Translations under genes and position numbers: made by a program
Shown: piece by piece, positions 26,986 through 35,040 of the stretch
Numbering within the stretch: the stretch's first letter is position 1
How the letters are laid out: each line of letters begins with the position of its first letter
Notes under the pieces: generated by a model
Seen by the model: the letters and a program-made list of their open reading frames with translations, nothing else
The model's database searches: none
What the model was told of the DNA's origin: nothing
Origin: an uncultured bacterium
GTDB lineage: Bacteria; Cyanobacteriota; Vampirovibrionia; Gastranaerophilales; Gastranaerophilaceae
Length of the DNA: 64,000 nt
Assembly: GCA_905215335.1 (NCBI GenBank)
Contig: CAJMPQ010000001.1
Coordinates: 1-64,000 of the forward strand
Direction: 5' to 3'

Positions 26986-27983
26986 GAATATATCCTTGCT
27001 CCTGTTTGCATATCAAACTTATACAAGTCTGAACTCATAAAAGATAGCTCTAAAGTTTTACCAATATTCACATCAGCATCAAGTTTAGCAGAACATTTTC
27101 TATCACCGATATTAAAATATGCAATTTTTTCGCTACCCAACATCTCTGAAATTTCAACATCAACAGTTAACTTGATATCTCCGTTTGATTTCATCATTTT
27201 TTCAGGACGAATACCATATAAAATATTTTCATCCAAACCAATATCTTTACCACAGATAAAATTCATTTGTGGAGAACCAACAAAACCTGCAACAAAAGTA
27301 TTTTTAGGATTATTGTATATTTCTTCAGGAGAATCAACCTGCTGAATATCACCATTGTTTAATACAACAATTCTATCTCCCATTGTCAAAGCTTCTGTTT
27401 GATCATGTGTAACATAGATAAATGTTGTTTGTAATTTTTCATGCAACTTCTTAATTTCAGAACGCATTTGAACACGTAATTTGGCATCCAAATTAGATAA
27501 AGGTTCATCCATTAAAAATACTTTAGGGTTTCTTACAATTGCACGTCCCAAAGCAACACGTTGTCTTTGCCCTCCTGATAATTGTTTAGGTTTTCTATCT
27601 AAATATTCACCTAAATTTAAAATTTCTGCAGCTTCCTGAACTTTTTTATCAATTGTCGCCTTATCAACTTTACGCATTTTTAAACCAAATGCAATATTTT
27701 CACGAACAGTCATATGCGGATATAACGCATAACTTTGAAAAACAAATGCAATGTCTCTGTCTTTTGGCGGAACATTATTAACTTTTTTATCACCAATATA
27801 AATTTCGCCATCAGAAATTTCTTCTAATCCTGCAATCATTCTCAATAGAGTTGATTTTCCACAGCCTGATGCACCAACTAATACTATAAATTCTTTATCC
27901 TTAATCTCTAAATTTACATTATTAATTACAGTTTTACTGTTATCGTAAACTTTACGTACATTTTTTAAAATTACATTACTCAT
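26982..27983 (-). CDS. ABC transporter ATPase of the MalK/UgpC/MsmX type
   Basis: 333 residues. Walker A GASGCGKST (about 37-45), signature LSGGQRQRVALGRA (about 133), Walker B VFLMDEPLSNLDAKLR (about 153), switch His in YVTHDQTEALTMGDRI, and a C-terminal OB-like regulatory domain with GIRPEKM (about 271). This is the carbohydrate-importer ATPase group. I start at 27983, where AAAGGA lies 7 nt upstream. No permease or binding-protein gene is near, so it may be a shared ATPase that serves several importers, as MsmX does. Its start overlaps the end of the pseudokinase gene by 8 nt. Confidence 0.9.
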   Translation of the reverse strand: MSNVILKNVRKVYDNSKTVINNVNLEIKDKEFIVLVGASGCGKSTLLRMIAGLEEISDGEIYIGDKKVNNVPPKDRDIAFVFQSYALYPHMTVRENIAFGLKMRKVDKATIDKKVQEAAEILNLGEYLDRKPKQLSGGQRQRVALGRAIVRNPKVFLMDEPLSNLDAKLRVQMRSEIKKLHEKLQTTFIYVTHDQTEALTMGDRIVVLNNGDIQQVDSPEEIYNNPKNTFVAGFVGSPQMNFICGKDIGLDENILYGIRPEKMMKSNGDIKLTVDVEISEMLGSEKIAYFNIGDRKCSAKLDADVNIGKTLELSFMSSDLYKFDMQTGARIYS

Positions 27984-29100
27984 TTGTATCCTTTTCAATA
28001 GGAATAATTATAGTATATTTTGTTCCTTTCATAACTTCAGAACGCACATAAATATTCCCATTAGCTCTCTTTACTAAAATACTTGAAGCTCCCAGTTGCA
28101 AAGCCCTTAAAAAATGTTTTTTACCCTTTTCCAATTGAGAATATGGATCGCACAACGATTTCATATCTTCATCAGAAATACCAACACCTGTATCTTTTAT
28201 TGATATTTCTAAATAACCTTTGTTAACTTCAGAACCACTTAGCTCAAATCTGTTTGCAGTCTTTTCATCCGGATATTTTAATTTAACAATCAAATATCCA
28301 GCATCAGTCATTGATATTGCAACTTCTAAAATATTTCTCAAAGTTTTTTGTAAGGCTTTTAAATCTGTATAAACAGTACGTTTCTCAATTGCCTCATAAT
28401 CAAAATCAATTGGAACCTTTTTTTCATCCAAAATCGGCTCATATTCTTTGATTATAGACTTAAAAACTTCTACAATATCAAAATTCTGATAAACCGGCTC
28501 ATACAATGAAGATTCAGCTTCAGTAAATTCTAAAAATTTATCCATAAAGTGATACAATTCTTGAGAATTCGAATTGATAATTTTAATATATTTAGCTTGT
28601 TTTTCTGTTAACTCGCCACCTAAACCATCTAACAATCCTTGAGAAAAACCTGCAATTGATGTTAATGGAGATTTTATATCATTATCCATCTTAACCAACA
28701 TCGCATTTTTTTCACCATTAAATCTGGCAATTTTTTCTTCTGTAACTATTTCATCAGTTAATTTGGTCAAATCTCTAATCGCAACGCAAAAACCATTGCC
28801 TTTTTTTGAAGCATTTAATTCTACACAAAAATCTCTACCTGGAATTGATGCTCTTGCAGCAACTGGTTTTTGGGATTTTAGAGAAGCATGAACCGCGTCC
28901 ATTCCCTCTACAATAAAATCCTTTAACATTATTGGACTGTTTTCTTCAATAGTTAAACCAAAACATTCAAAAGCTCTTTTATTAGCTCTTCTTACAAACC
29001 CCTTAGAATCTACAAAAACGATAGAATCAGGTAAATCATTAATAGTTTGTGATGCACTAATTACCCACCATAAATTTTTCAACAATTTTCCTAAATTCAT
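27976..29100 (-). CDS. PAS-containing histidine kinase homologue lacking the phospho-acceptor His (pseudokinase)
   Basis: 374 residues from the ATG at 29100. A PAS domain (about 16-125, LPDSIVFVDSKGFVRRANKRA opening) is followed by a HisKA-like helix pair and an HATPase_c-like domain. The HisKA motif reads MDNDIKSPLTSI: Asn140 replaces the phospho-accepting His. In the ATP-binding part the N-box reads RNILEVAIS, lacking the usual second Asn, the G1 box DTGVGIS is kept, and the G2 box is degraded (LQLGASSILVK). It has no TM helix or signal peptide, so it is cytoplasmic, and no response regulator is adjacent. The longer ORF to 29247 has hydrophobic, AT-driven sequence and no ribosome site. It is coupled by overlap to the MalK-type ATPase gene. 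Confidence 0.8.
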   Translation of the reverse strand: MNLGKLLKNLWWVISASQTINDLPDSIVFVDSKGFVRRANKRAFECFGLTIEENSPIMLKDFIVEGMDAVHASLKSQKPVAARASIPGRDFCVELNASKKGNGFCVAIRDLTKLTDEIVTEEKIARFNGEKNAMLVKMDNDIKSPLTSIAGFSQGLLDGLGGELTEKQAKYIKIINSNSQELYHFMDKFLEFTEAESSLYEPVYQNFDIVEVFKSIIKEYEPILDEKKVPIDFDYEAIEKRTVYTDLKALQKTLRNILEVAISMTDAGYLIVKLKYPDEKTANRFELSGSEVNKGYLEISIKDTGVGISDEDMKSLCDPYSQLEKGKKHFLRALQLGASSILVKRANGNIYVRSEVMKGTKYTIIIPIEKDTNE

Positions 29101-29291
29101 AATTGCATTACTTCCCTTTATAGTATATAATACATAATAACATGAAAAATTATTGATAAAAAAACACATGTAAATTTTTGTAATCTTTTTTGTTTTTAAG
29201 TAGCAAAAAAAAATATTTATGTGTTTTATAACCAAAAACCAAAACATGATGATAGAGAATGAAGTAAATTTTCTGAAAGTAAGGTGATACT

Positions 29292-29621
29292 ATGAGAGAA
29301 ATCGACAGCAATAATATTAATAATCTAAACTTCAAAGGTATCCAACAAAAACCAGCAGTAGAAGAAGTTAGCGTAAACCCAACAGCTAACCAACCTGAAG
29401 CTAAGGAAATTAAAGATTTATCAAGCATGCCTGCTGCATCTCTAGGTAAATCTCAAATTTCTACAGATTCTATTGAAAATGATATGAAATTTTTAGAAAA
29501 GAACCCTCAATTAGCTATAGCTCTTAACCAAGCTATTGATAATTATGCAAAAAATCATACAGAAGATGAAACTCTTAAAATGATTGAAAAAGTTCATCAA
29601 GAATTTGTTGTAAAAAAATAA
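29292..29621 (+). CDS. Small protein with N-terminal F-x-G motif
   Basis: 109 residues, family not recognised. After MREIDSNNINN comes FKG at residues 14-16, as in the proteins at 5352, 16050 and 48415. A Pro/Ala/Glu-rich linker (about 20-45) leads to a C-terminal helical domain (about 55-107) with EKNPQLAIALNQAIDNYA. No TM helix. AAGGTGAT precedes the ATG. It converges on aroQ with a 16-nt gap. Confidence 0.7.
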   Translation: MREIDSNNINNLNFKGIQQKPAVEEVSVNPTANQPEAKEIKDLSSMPAASLGKSQISTDSIENDMKFLEKNPQLAIALNQAIDNYAKNHTEDETLKMIEKVHQEFVVKK

Positions 29622-29637
29622 TAAATTACCCAATTTA

Positions 29638-30093
29638 TTAGTCGTTGGCACTGGTTAAAAAGTTAACCAGTCCTTGAAGCCCCAGTTTATAACTATCAAT
29701 TTTAAAACCTGTAATTTGACCAACACAAACATCCGCAAACATTGAGTTATGTCTAAACTCTTCTCTACGGTATATGTTTGATATGTGAACTTCAACTGTA
29801 GGGATCTTTACAGAAGTCAACGCATCTCTTATTGCAACACTTGTATGCGTATAAGCCCCTGCATTTAAAACAATTCCATCGAAATTACCCAAAGCATATT
29901 GAATTTTTTCAATGATCTCACCCTCAAAATTACTTTGAAAAATTTCTAAATTTACACCCAATTCAAAAGAATATTCATGAAGTTCCATCTCTAAATCTTT
30001 GTACGACTTAGAACCATATTGCTCAGGCTCTCTAACTCCGAGCATATTGATGTTTGGACCATTAATTACAAGTATGTTTAAATCTTTTTCCAT
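29638..30093 (-). CDS. aroQ: Type II 3-dehydroquinate dehydratase
   Basis: Dehydrates 3-dehydroquinate to 3-dehydroshikimate in the aromatic amino acid pathway. 151 residues, usual length for this dodecameric enzyme. The LVINGPNINMLG opening, the catalytic Tyr of EQYGSKSY (about 26), the NAGAYTHTSVA region (about 76) and the EVHISN motif with catalytic His (about 101) are all present. The ATG has no ribosome site. Its promoter lies so close (-10 ending 6 nt before the ATG) that the mRNA is probably leaderless. No other shikimate gene is nearby. Confidence 0.95.
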   Translation of the reverse strand: MEKDLNILVINGPNINMLGVREPEQYGSKSYKDLEMELHEYSFELGVNLEIFQSNFEGEIIEKIQYALGNFDGIVLNAGAYTHTSVAIRDALTSVKIPTVEVHISNIYRREEFRHNSMFADVCVGQITGFKIDSYKLGLQGLVNFLTSAND

Positions 30094-30099
30094 GTTTAT

Positions 30100-30128
30100 A
30101 TTATACCATAAAAGCTCTATTTTGTAAA
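30100..30128 (-). promoter_or_regulatory. aroQ promoter placed for a leaderless transcript
   Basis: Minus-strand TTTACA (30123-30128), 17-nt spacer ending in TGG (extended -10), TATAAT (30100-30105). Six nucleotides separate it from the ATG, so the seventh base, the usual start point, is the A of ATG. Confidence 0.75.
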
Positions 30129-30159
30129 TTTTTGTTAAAATTTATATCTTTAATGTAAC

Positions 30160-30258
30160 CAATTTGACATGCTTAGATTATCATGCATGTACAAACTATC
30201 CCAAAATCTCCTCCCAAGATTATTGTTCAAGTCGCAAAGAGTTGTGACTTTTTTTTTG
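30160..30258 (+). ncRNA. Candidate small RNA with a CCUCCC loop
   Basis: No gene lies on the plus strand here, yet a strong plus-strand terminator ends at 30257. Before it are a hairpin ACATGC (30167-30172) / GCATGT (30185-30190) and a second small hairpin AATCT-CCTCCCA-AGATT (30205-30221), which shows CCUCCC, complementary to Shine-Dalgarno sequences, in its loop. This matches the layout of small RNAs that pair with ribosome sites. A clear promoter is not visible: TTGACA occurs at 30164-30169 but no good -10 follows at 17 nt. The exact 5' end is unknown. Confidence 0.5.
30230..30257 (+). terminator. Orphan plus-strand terminator
   Basis: AGTCGCAA (30230-30237), loop AGAG, TTGTGACT (30242-30249) with one G-U pair, then eight T. 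It is in the wrong orientation for the flanking leftward genes, so it implies a plus-strand transcript. Confidence 0.85.
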
Positions 30259-30265
30259 CCAAATT

Positions 30266-30520
30266 TTAATCACAAGTATTTATTTTTGAAGATACTTCTG
30301 CAACAATTCTTGCAATATCTGCACCACCAATTGAAACTTCTAAAATCAAAGGACTATATATTAAAACAGTCTCGCGATATTCCATAGAATCAACATCAAT
30401 AATATTAAATTCTACAAAATCATCACCAGCATATATTAACTTGCCATATTCACCACCGGTTGCCCATCTGATAAATAAATATTGACCTTCATATTCTTTT
30501 AGTTTCTCTACTAATTTCAT
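30266..30520 (-). CDS. Small beta-rich protein of unknown function
   Basis: 84 residues. The order KEYEGQYLFIRWATGG, GKLIYAGDDFVEFNIID and ETVLIYSPLILEVSI gives five likely strands, similar in outline to small Sm-like or SH3-like barrels, but I cannot confirm such a fold. TTAGGA precedes the ATG. It lies between aroQ and an unknown gene on the same strand, separated from aroQ by the candidate small RNA. Confidence 0.7.
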   Translation of the reverse strand: MKLVEKLKEYEGQYLFIRWATGGEYGKLIYAGDDFVEFNIIDVDSMEYRETVLIYSPLILEVSIGGADIARIVAEVSSKINTCD

Positions 30521-30586
30521 ATCCTAACCTAATACCTTTAACAATAATATATTAATAATAATTTGTGATAAGTCAATTATCCAACT

Positions 30587-31255
30587 TTATACTATAAAAG
30601 TTTTAACAGAACCATCTTGGTGATATAGTCCACCACCACAAACAGTTTCAACGACTTTTAACACAACTTCTCTAGGTGCATCAATTTGGTTTAGAGTAAA
30701 TTCCTGACCAGTATGTTTAATTTTAAAAATACACTTCTGATTTTGATCTGGCGGTATATATAAAGATGCAATTTCATTTTCCAAAAGTCTTACCATTTCT
30801 TCTTCTCTATCTTTTGCATCTTTTATAATATCATTGTAATTTCCTCTTATAGCCATAATTCTATTAGAAAAAACATGTCTGCCATCATCTCTAAATAAAG
30901 CCTGTGGTTGGAAATTACAACGAGAAGTAAAACTCATTTTATGCCATAAGATATTAATAATTGCAATTGACTTCAAAGGATCTGACTCAACATAAATATT
31001 TTGAGTAGTAACCCCACGAGAAGAAAATGACTGCTTCAAATTGTTAGACACCAATTCTAAACAATCAAGCATTCTTGAAAACACATCGTTGGTATTAACC
31101 GTAGAATGCTGATAATCTAAAAACTGCTTATACATGTGTGAAGATACAAGCTCTACTCTCTCTTGAATAACTATATCTTTTTTTGTAGCTGTTTCTGAAT
31201 TATCAAAACTTTCAAAATTATTTAGCAATTTCGTATCCTTTTTTATACCATACAT
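30587..31255 (-). CDS. Conserved-looking protein of unknown function
   Basis: About 222 residues, cytoplasmic, with no TM helix. The N-terminal half is helical (SSHMYKQFLDYQ region), the C-terminal half mixed, with PREVVLKVVETVCGGGLYHQDG near the end. I choose the ATG at 31255 over the TTG at 31303; neither has a ribosome site, and a TATAAT (31283-31288, minus strand) lies between them, which favours the shorter form with a leader of about 20 nt. No family recognised. Confidence 0.6.
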   Translation of the reverse strand: MYGIKKDTKLLNNFESFDNSETATKKDIVIQERVELVSSHMYKQFLDYQHSTVNTNDVFSRMLDCLELVSNNLKQSFSSRGVTTQNIYVESDPLKSIAIINILWHKMSFTSRCNFQPQALFRDDGRHVFSNRIMAIRGNYNDIIKDAKDREEEMVRLLENEIASLYIPPDQNQKCIFKIKHTGQEFTLNQIDAPREVVLKVVETVCGGGLYHQDGSVKTFIV

Positions 31256-31369
31256 GTAGAATAAACATGTTATCTTGTAAAGATTATATATTTTTTTGCT
31301 CAAAAACGGAATACTTATCCAGACTTATTTACAAATATTATTATTTGAAAACCAATCATAATTCATACA

Positions 31370-32269
31370 TTATTGAAAATTATTAGTAATTGTATGAATA
31401 TATTCTAAAATCATCGCAAAATATTTTAAATCTGAATTTCCATTAAGAACCAAATCAGCTTCTTTTCTGAAAGGTTTAACATATTTTTCTCCGGCATCTG
31501 CTATATAATGCCAATGTTTCATTGCATTTTCTTCGCTTTGATTACGTTCATTAATTGCACGTTCCATAAAACGGCTTTTTCTTAATTCATTTTCAGTTTC
31601 AACATATATTTTAATATCAAATACATCTTTAACTGCTTCATACATTGTTGCAATACCTTCAACAACAATAATTTTTTGAGAATGAACATCAAAAGCTTTT
31701 GGTACAGAAACACCTGTTCCGTTAGGTAAATACATTGGAGCTTTAATATCTAAACCATCAGCTAAATCTTCTAAATCTGATCTCAAAATATCTAATTGAA
31801 AACTTGATGGCGCATCTACATCATAACCGTTATCTCTTAGATTATCAAAAGAACCATATTTATTTATTAATAAAGAAATATCATTAAAATAATTATCCGT
31901 ACTCAATACTGTAACTGGCATTGATAATTGTTCGATAACATTTTTTATTTCATGACAAATTGTTGACTTGCCAGATGCTGATTCACCAGTTACACCAATT
32001 AACAATCTTTTTGTAGGATTATTAATTAATCTTCGGCAAAAATGGTTAACAAAGTCAGGATTAACCGCATTGATAATTGGCACTTCTTGTTTTTTATCGT
32101 ATAAGTAAATTTGTTTAAACTTAGTTTGCAGGTAAAACGCTAATAATTCTCGTCCGGATTTAGAGTTAAAGTCGGGCTTGAATATTTTGTCCGTAGAATT
32201 TAATTCTTTATCTATTAACAATTGCATATTCTTTCCATAAAATTGTGGGATATGCATAACATAATACAT
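31370..32269 (-). CDS. Uridine kinase / phosphoribulokinase-family P-loop kinase
   Basis: 299 residues as drawn. P-loop GESASGKST (about 95-103), STDNYFND (about 122) and APMYLPNG, then VVEGIATMYE (about 190) follow the uridine-kinase pattern. About 80 residues precede the P-loop, more than in standard uridine kinase, so this is a longer subfamily and the substrate is not certain. The start is uncertain: ATG 32269 has no ribosome site, while ATG 32227 has GGAAAG 6 nt upstream. It is divergent from atpD. Confidence 0.75.
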   Translation of the reverse strand: MYYVMHIPQFYGKNMQLLIDKELNSTDKIFKPDFNSKSGRELLAFYLQTKFKQIYLYDKKQEVPIINAVNPDFVNHFCRRLINNPTKRLLIGVTGESASGKSTICHEIKNVIEQLSMPVTVLSTDNYFNDISLLINKYGSFDNLRDNGYDVDAPSSFQLDILRSDLEDLADGLDIKAPMYLPNGTGVSVPKAFDVHSQKIIVVEGIATMYEAVKDVFDIKIYVETENELRKSRFMERAINERNQSEENAMKHWHYIADAGEKYVKPFRKEADLVLNGNSDLKYFAMILEYIHTITNNFQ

Positions 32270-32384
32270 GAGAAAAAACTTTTTTGCTAGTTTTTTATAA
32301 AAATATTAATATTTTTAACTATAATTATTTAAAAATTTTTCTTGATGTATAATACAACTATAAATGAAAAAGGAGAGGGTAAAT

Positions 32385-33794
32385 ATGGAAACACTAAACG
32401 CTACCGAAGGTTTAATAACCAAAATTATCGGTCCCGTAGTTGACGTAGAATTTCCAAGCGGAGATTTACCAAACATATATACGGCACTTAATATGTACCA
32501 AGAAGACGGTACAAAAATCGTAGCTGAAGTACAACAAATGCTAGGCTCAAATAAAGTTAGAACAGTTGCGATGTCTTCTACTGATGGGTTAAAAAGAGGT
32601 ATGAAAGTAATTAATACCAACGAACCTATCAAAATTCCTGTAGGAAACGCTATTTTAGGTAGAATTTTAAACGTTGTTGGTGATGCTGTTGATAATATGG
32701 GCGAAATTCAAACAGATACATATCTTCCAATTCACAGAGAATCACCAAAATTAGTTGATCAAAATACAGATATCGAAATTCTTGAAACTGGTATCAAAGC
32801 AATTGACTTATTACAACCATATCAAAAAGGTGGTAAAATTGGTCTATTCGGCGGTGCTGGTGTTGGTAAAACTGTACTAATCCAAGAATTAATCCACAAT
32901 ATTGCAATGGCACATAACGGTGTATCCGTATTTGGTGGTGTTGGAGAAAGAACTCGTGAAGGTAATGACCTTTGGAACGAATTCAAAGAAAGTGGCGTAT
33001 TGGATAAAGTTGGTCTGATATACGGCCAAATGAACGAACCACCAGGAGCAAGAATGAGAGTTGGTCTTTCAGCTTTAACTGCTGCTGAATATTTCAGAGA
33101 CTACTCAAAACAAGATGTACTTTTATTTATTGATAACATTTTCAGATTTACTCAAGCAGGTTCTGAAGTATCAGCACTATTAGGACGTATGCCTTCTGCT
33201 GTAGGTTATCAACCAACACTTGCTACAGAAATGGGTGAATTACAAGAAAGAATTACATCTACAAAAGATGGTTCTATTACATCAGTTCAAGCAATTTATG
33301 TTCCTGCTGATGACTTGACTGACCCAGCTCCAGCAACAACATTCTCTCACCTTGATGCATCAACTGTATTATCTAGAAATATCGCATCTCTAGGTATTTA
33401 TCCTGCAGTTGATCCGTTAGAATCAAGTTCTAGAGCTCTAGATCCTAACATCGTTGGTGAAGAACACTACGAAGTTACAAGAAAAGTTCTTGAAATACTT
33501 CAAAAATATAAGGAACTTCAAGATATTATCGCAATCTTAGGTATGGATGAATTATCTGAAGAAGATAAAGAAACTGTAAACAGAGCAAGAAAAATCCAAA
33601 GATTCTTATCTCAACCATTCTTCGTTGCAGAACAATTCTCAGGTATTCCTGGTAAATACGTTAAAATTGCAGATACTATAAGAGGTTTCAAAGAAATTAT
33701 CGAAGGTAAACATGATGATATTCCTGAACAAGCTTTCTATATGGTAGGTACTATTGATGAAGCTGTTGAAAAAGCTAAAAAAATTGAGGAATAA
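32385..33794 (+). CDS. atpD: ATP synthase F1 beta subunit
   Basis: Catalytic subunit of F1. 469 residues: Walker A GGAGVGKTVLIQ (about 151), the catalytic GGVGERTREGND loop (about 180), DELSEED near the C-terminus. The ATG at 32385 is set by AAAGGAGAGGG; the ORF opens 21 nt earlier but the first Met lies in the leader. TATAAT (about 32349-32354) is a likely -10. Only the epsilon gene follows. In cyanobacteria and chloroplasts beta and epsilon form their own operon apart from the other F1Fo genes, and this is the same layout. Confidence 0.98.
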   Translation: METLNATEGLITKIIGPVVDVEFPSGDLPNIYTALNMYQEDGTKIVAEVQQMLGSNKVRTVAMSSTDGLKRGMKVINTNEPIKIPVGNAILGRILNVVGDAVDNMGEIQTDTYLPIHRESPKLVDQNTDIEILETGIKAIDLLQPYQKGGKIGLFGGAGVGKTVLIQELIHNIAMAHNGVSVFGGVGERTREGNDLWNEFKESGVLDKVGLIYGQMNEPPGARMRVGLSALTAAEYFRDYSKQDVLLFIDNIFRFTQAGSEVSALLGRMPSAVGYQPTLATEMGELQERITSTKDGSITSVQAIYVPADDLTDPAPATTFSHLDASTVLSRNIASLGIYPAVDPLESSSRALDPNIVGEEHYEVTRKVLEILQKYKELQDIIAILGMDELSEEDKETVNRARKIQRFLSQPFFVAEQFSGIPGKYVKIADTIRGFKEIIEGKHDDIPEQAFYMVGTIDEAVEKAKKIEE

Positions 33795-33797
33795 TTT

Positions 33798-34190
33798 ATG
33801 AAACTGAAAATAATTACACAAGAACGAGTTGTTTTCGATGAAGAAGTTGACGAAATTTATACAAAAGGTATAGATGGTGAATTTGGAATATTAAAAGGCC
33901 ATATCCCAATAATGTCAGCTCTTGATATTGGAGTAACTCGAGTTACTCAAGGTAAAAATATCAAAACTTTCACAACTATGGGTGGAATTTTACAGTTTAA
34001 AGATGAAGAATGTTTAATTCTAACAACTTTAGCCGAACCTGGTGAAGAAATTGATGAAGCTAGAGCAAGAGAAGCTCTGGAACGAGCAAGAAGAAACCTT
34101 AGAGAAGCAAATGCAAGAATGGACGCAAAAAGAGCTGAAGCTGCAATTGCAAGAGCTGAAGCTAGACTTAAAGCAAAACTTGCAAAATAA
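33798..34190 (+). CDS. atpC: ATP synthase F1 epsilon subunit
   Basis: Central-stalk subunit that couples and regulates F1. 130 residues: N-terminal beta sandwich (LKIITQERVVFDEEVDEIYTK..., about 1-85) and a C-terminal two-helix region (about 88-130) very rich in Ala, Arg and Glu. It starts 3 nt after atpD. A terminator follows at 34208, so the operon has two genes only. Confidence 0.97.
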   Translation: MKLKIITQERVVFDEEVDEIYTKGIDGEFGILKGHIPIMSALDIGVTRVTQGKNIKTFTTMGGILQFKDEECLILTTLAEPGEEIDEARAREALERARRNLREANARMDAKRAEAAIARAEARLKAKLAK

Positions 34191-34207
34191 TAATTCTCAA
34201 TTTTAAT

Positions 34208-34242
34208 AAAAAAGGAGGATACAAATTGTATTCTCCTTTTTT
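34208..34242. terminator. Terminator after atpC, likely bidirectional
   Basis: AAAAAAGGAG (34208-34217) to CTCCTTTTTT (34233-34242), with the inner bases ATACAA/TTGTAT extending the stem. It serves atpC and the convergent gene ending at 34245. Confidence 0.9.
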
Positions 34243-34244
34243 AT

Positions 34245-34886
34245 TTATGATGCTAAAGCTTGACTATCAGCAGCTTTTGCTCGTTGCGTATTAATAAACC
34301 CATCAACCAGAGTTCCAATACCATAACCTGCTAAGGCTACGGCAGGACAAGCTATTGCTAATTGTTTAAACTTAAATAATTCTGCAACTTTTCCACCTTT
34401 AAATAATTGACCTAATTTGCCAACTACAGGAGCTAGAAAGCCTAAAAATGCTAATGTATTTTTCGCTGCATCTGTTTTTTTATAAGGATTTCCATACTCA
34501 GTTAAAGCAACATTTTTATCCAAATTATTTAAAGAATAGCCACTTAATTGATTTTCAGTATTCTTTTGATTTTGAGGTTGAAGAGTTTCTGTTGAACCTA
34601 CATCTTTATCTTCAACTACAGTTTGTTCTTGATTTTCAGAACCCTTAGAATTAGTTAATTGAACTGAATCTGTAGTATTACCTAACTTCAAAAAATCAGG
34701 CATCATAAAATCATCTTCATAATTATGCATTACAGGTTGTTGTAATGGATTAGATGTAAAATTGAATATAGAATTTGGATTAACTGAATTTTGAGAAAAC
34801 ATTTGGTTTGTTCCTAAATTCCCATAATTTTGCATATAATTCATATTATTATTTACACTAAAATTTGTATTTAAACCTTCTGACAT
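34245..34886 (-). CDS. Unknown protein with Asn/Gln-rich N-terminus and two hydrophobic segments
   Basis: 213 residues from the ATG at 34886 (ribosome site AGGAAAGG about 10 nt upstream; the longer ORF to 34994 starts in AT-rich leader). The first 60 residues are rich in Asn, Met and Gln (NMNYMQNYGNLG), then an acidic/Gln linker, then two hydrophobic segments (about 143-160 and 172-195) separated by a basic stretch. No signal peptide. Composition recalls the F-x-G proteins but the motif is absent. Function unknown; membrane association is likely. Confidence 0.65.
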   Translation of the reverse strand: MSEGLNTNFSVNNNMNYMQNYGNLGTNQMFSQNSVNPNSIFNFTSNPLQQPVMHNYEDDFMMPDFLKLGNTTDSVQLTNSKGSENQEQTVVEDKDVGSTETLQPQNQKNTENQLSGYSLNNLDKNVALTEYGNPYKKTDAAKNTLAFLGFLAPVVGKLGQLFKGGKVAELFKFKQLAIACPAVALAGYGIGTLVDGFINTQRAKAADSQALAS

Positions 34887-35006
34887 AATACAAATACCTT
34901 TCCTACTAAATATAAATAACCTTGCCCATATATATAAAGGATTTTTTTTCTGCAAAATTGCAAATAAAATTAATTTCTTAAAATTATTTAACATAATATT
35001 AGCAGT

Positions 35007-35034
35007 TTACCGCTACATGCTTTTATGGTATACA
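35007..35034 (+). promoter_or_regulatory. chrA promoter placed for a leaderless transcript
   Basis: TTTACC (35007-35012), 17-nt spacer ending TGG, TATACA (35029-35034). Six nucleotides lie between it and the ATG at 35041, the same spacing as in aroQ. No ribosome site. Confidence 0.55.
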
Positions 35035-35040
35035 AAAGAT

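Noticed and set aside
30169..30387. Plus-strand ORF of 72 codons
   Set aside because: It runs through a strong terminator and into the antisense of the gene at 30266.
35017..35040. Upstream ATG as the start of the ChrA-like gene
   Set aside because: It lies inside the promoter spacer and would add eight residues not typical of the family.
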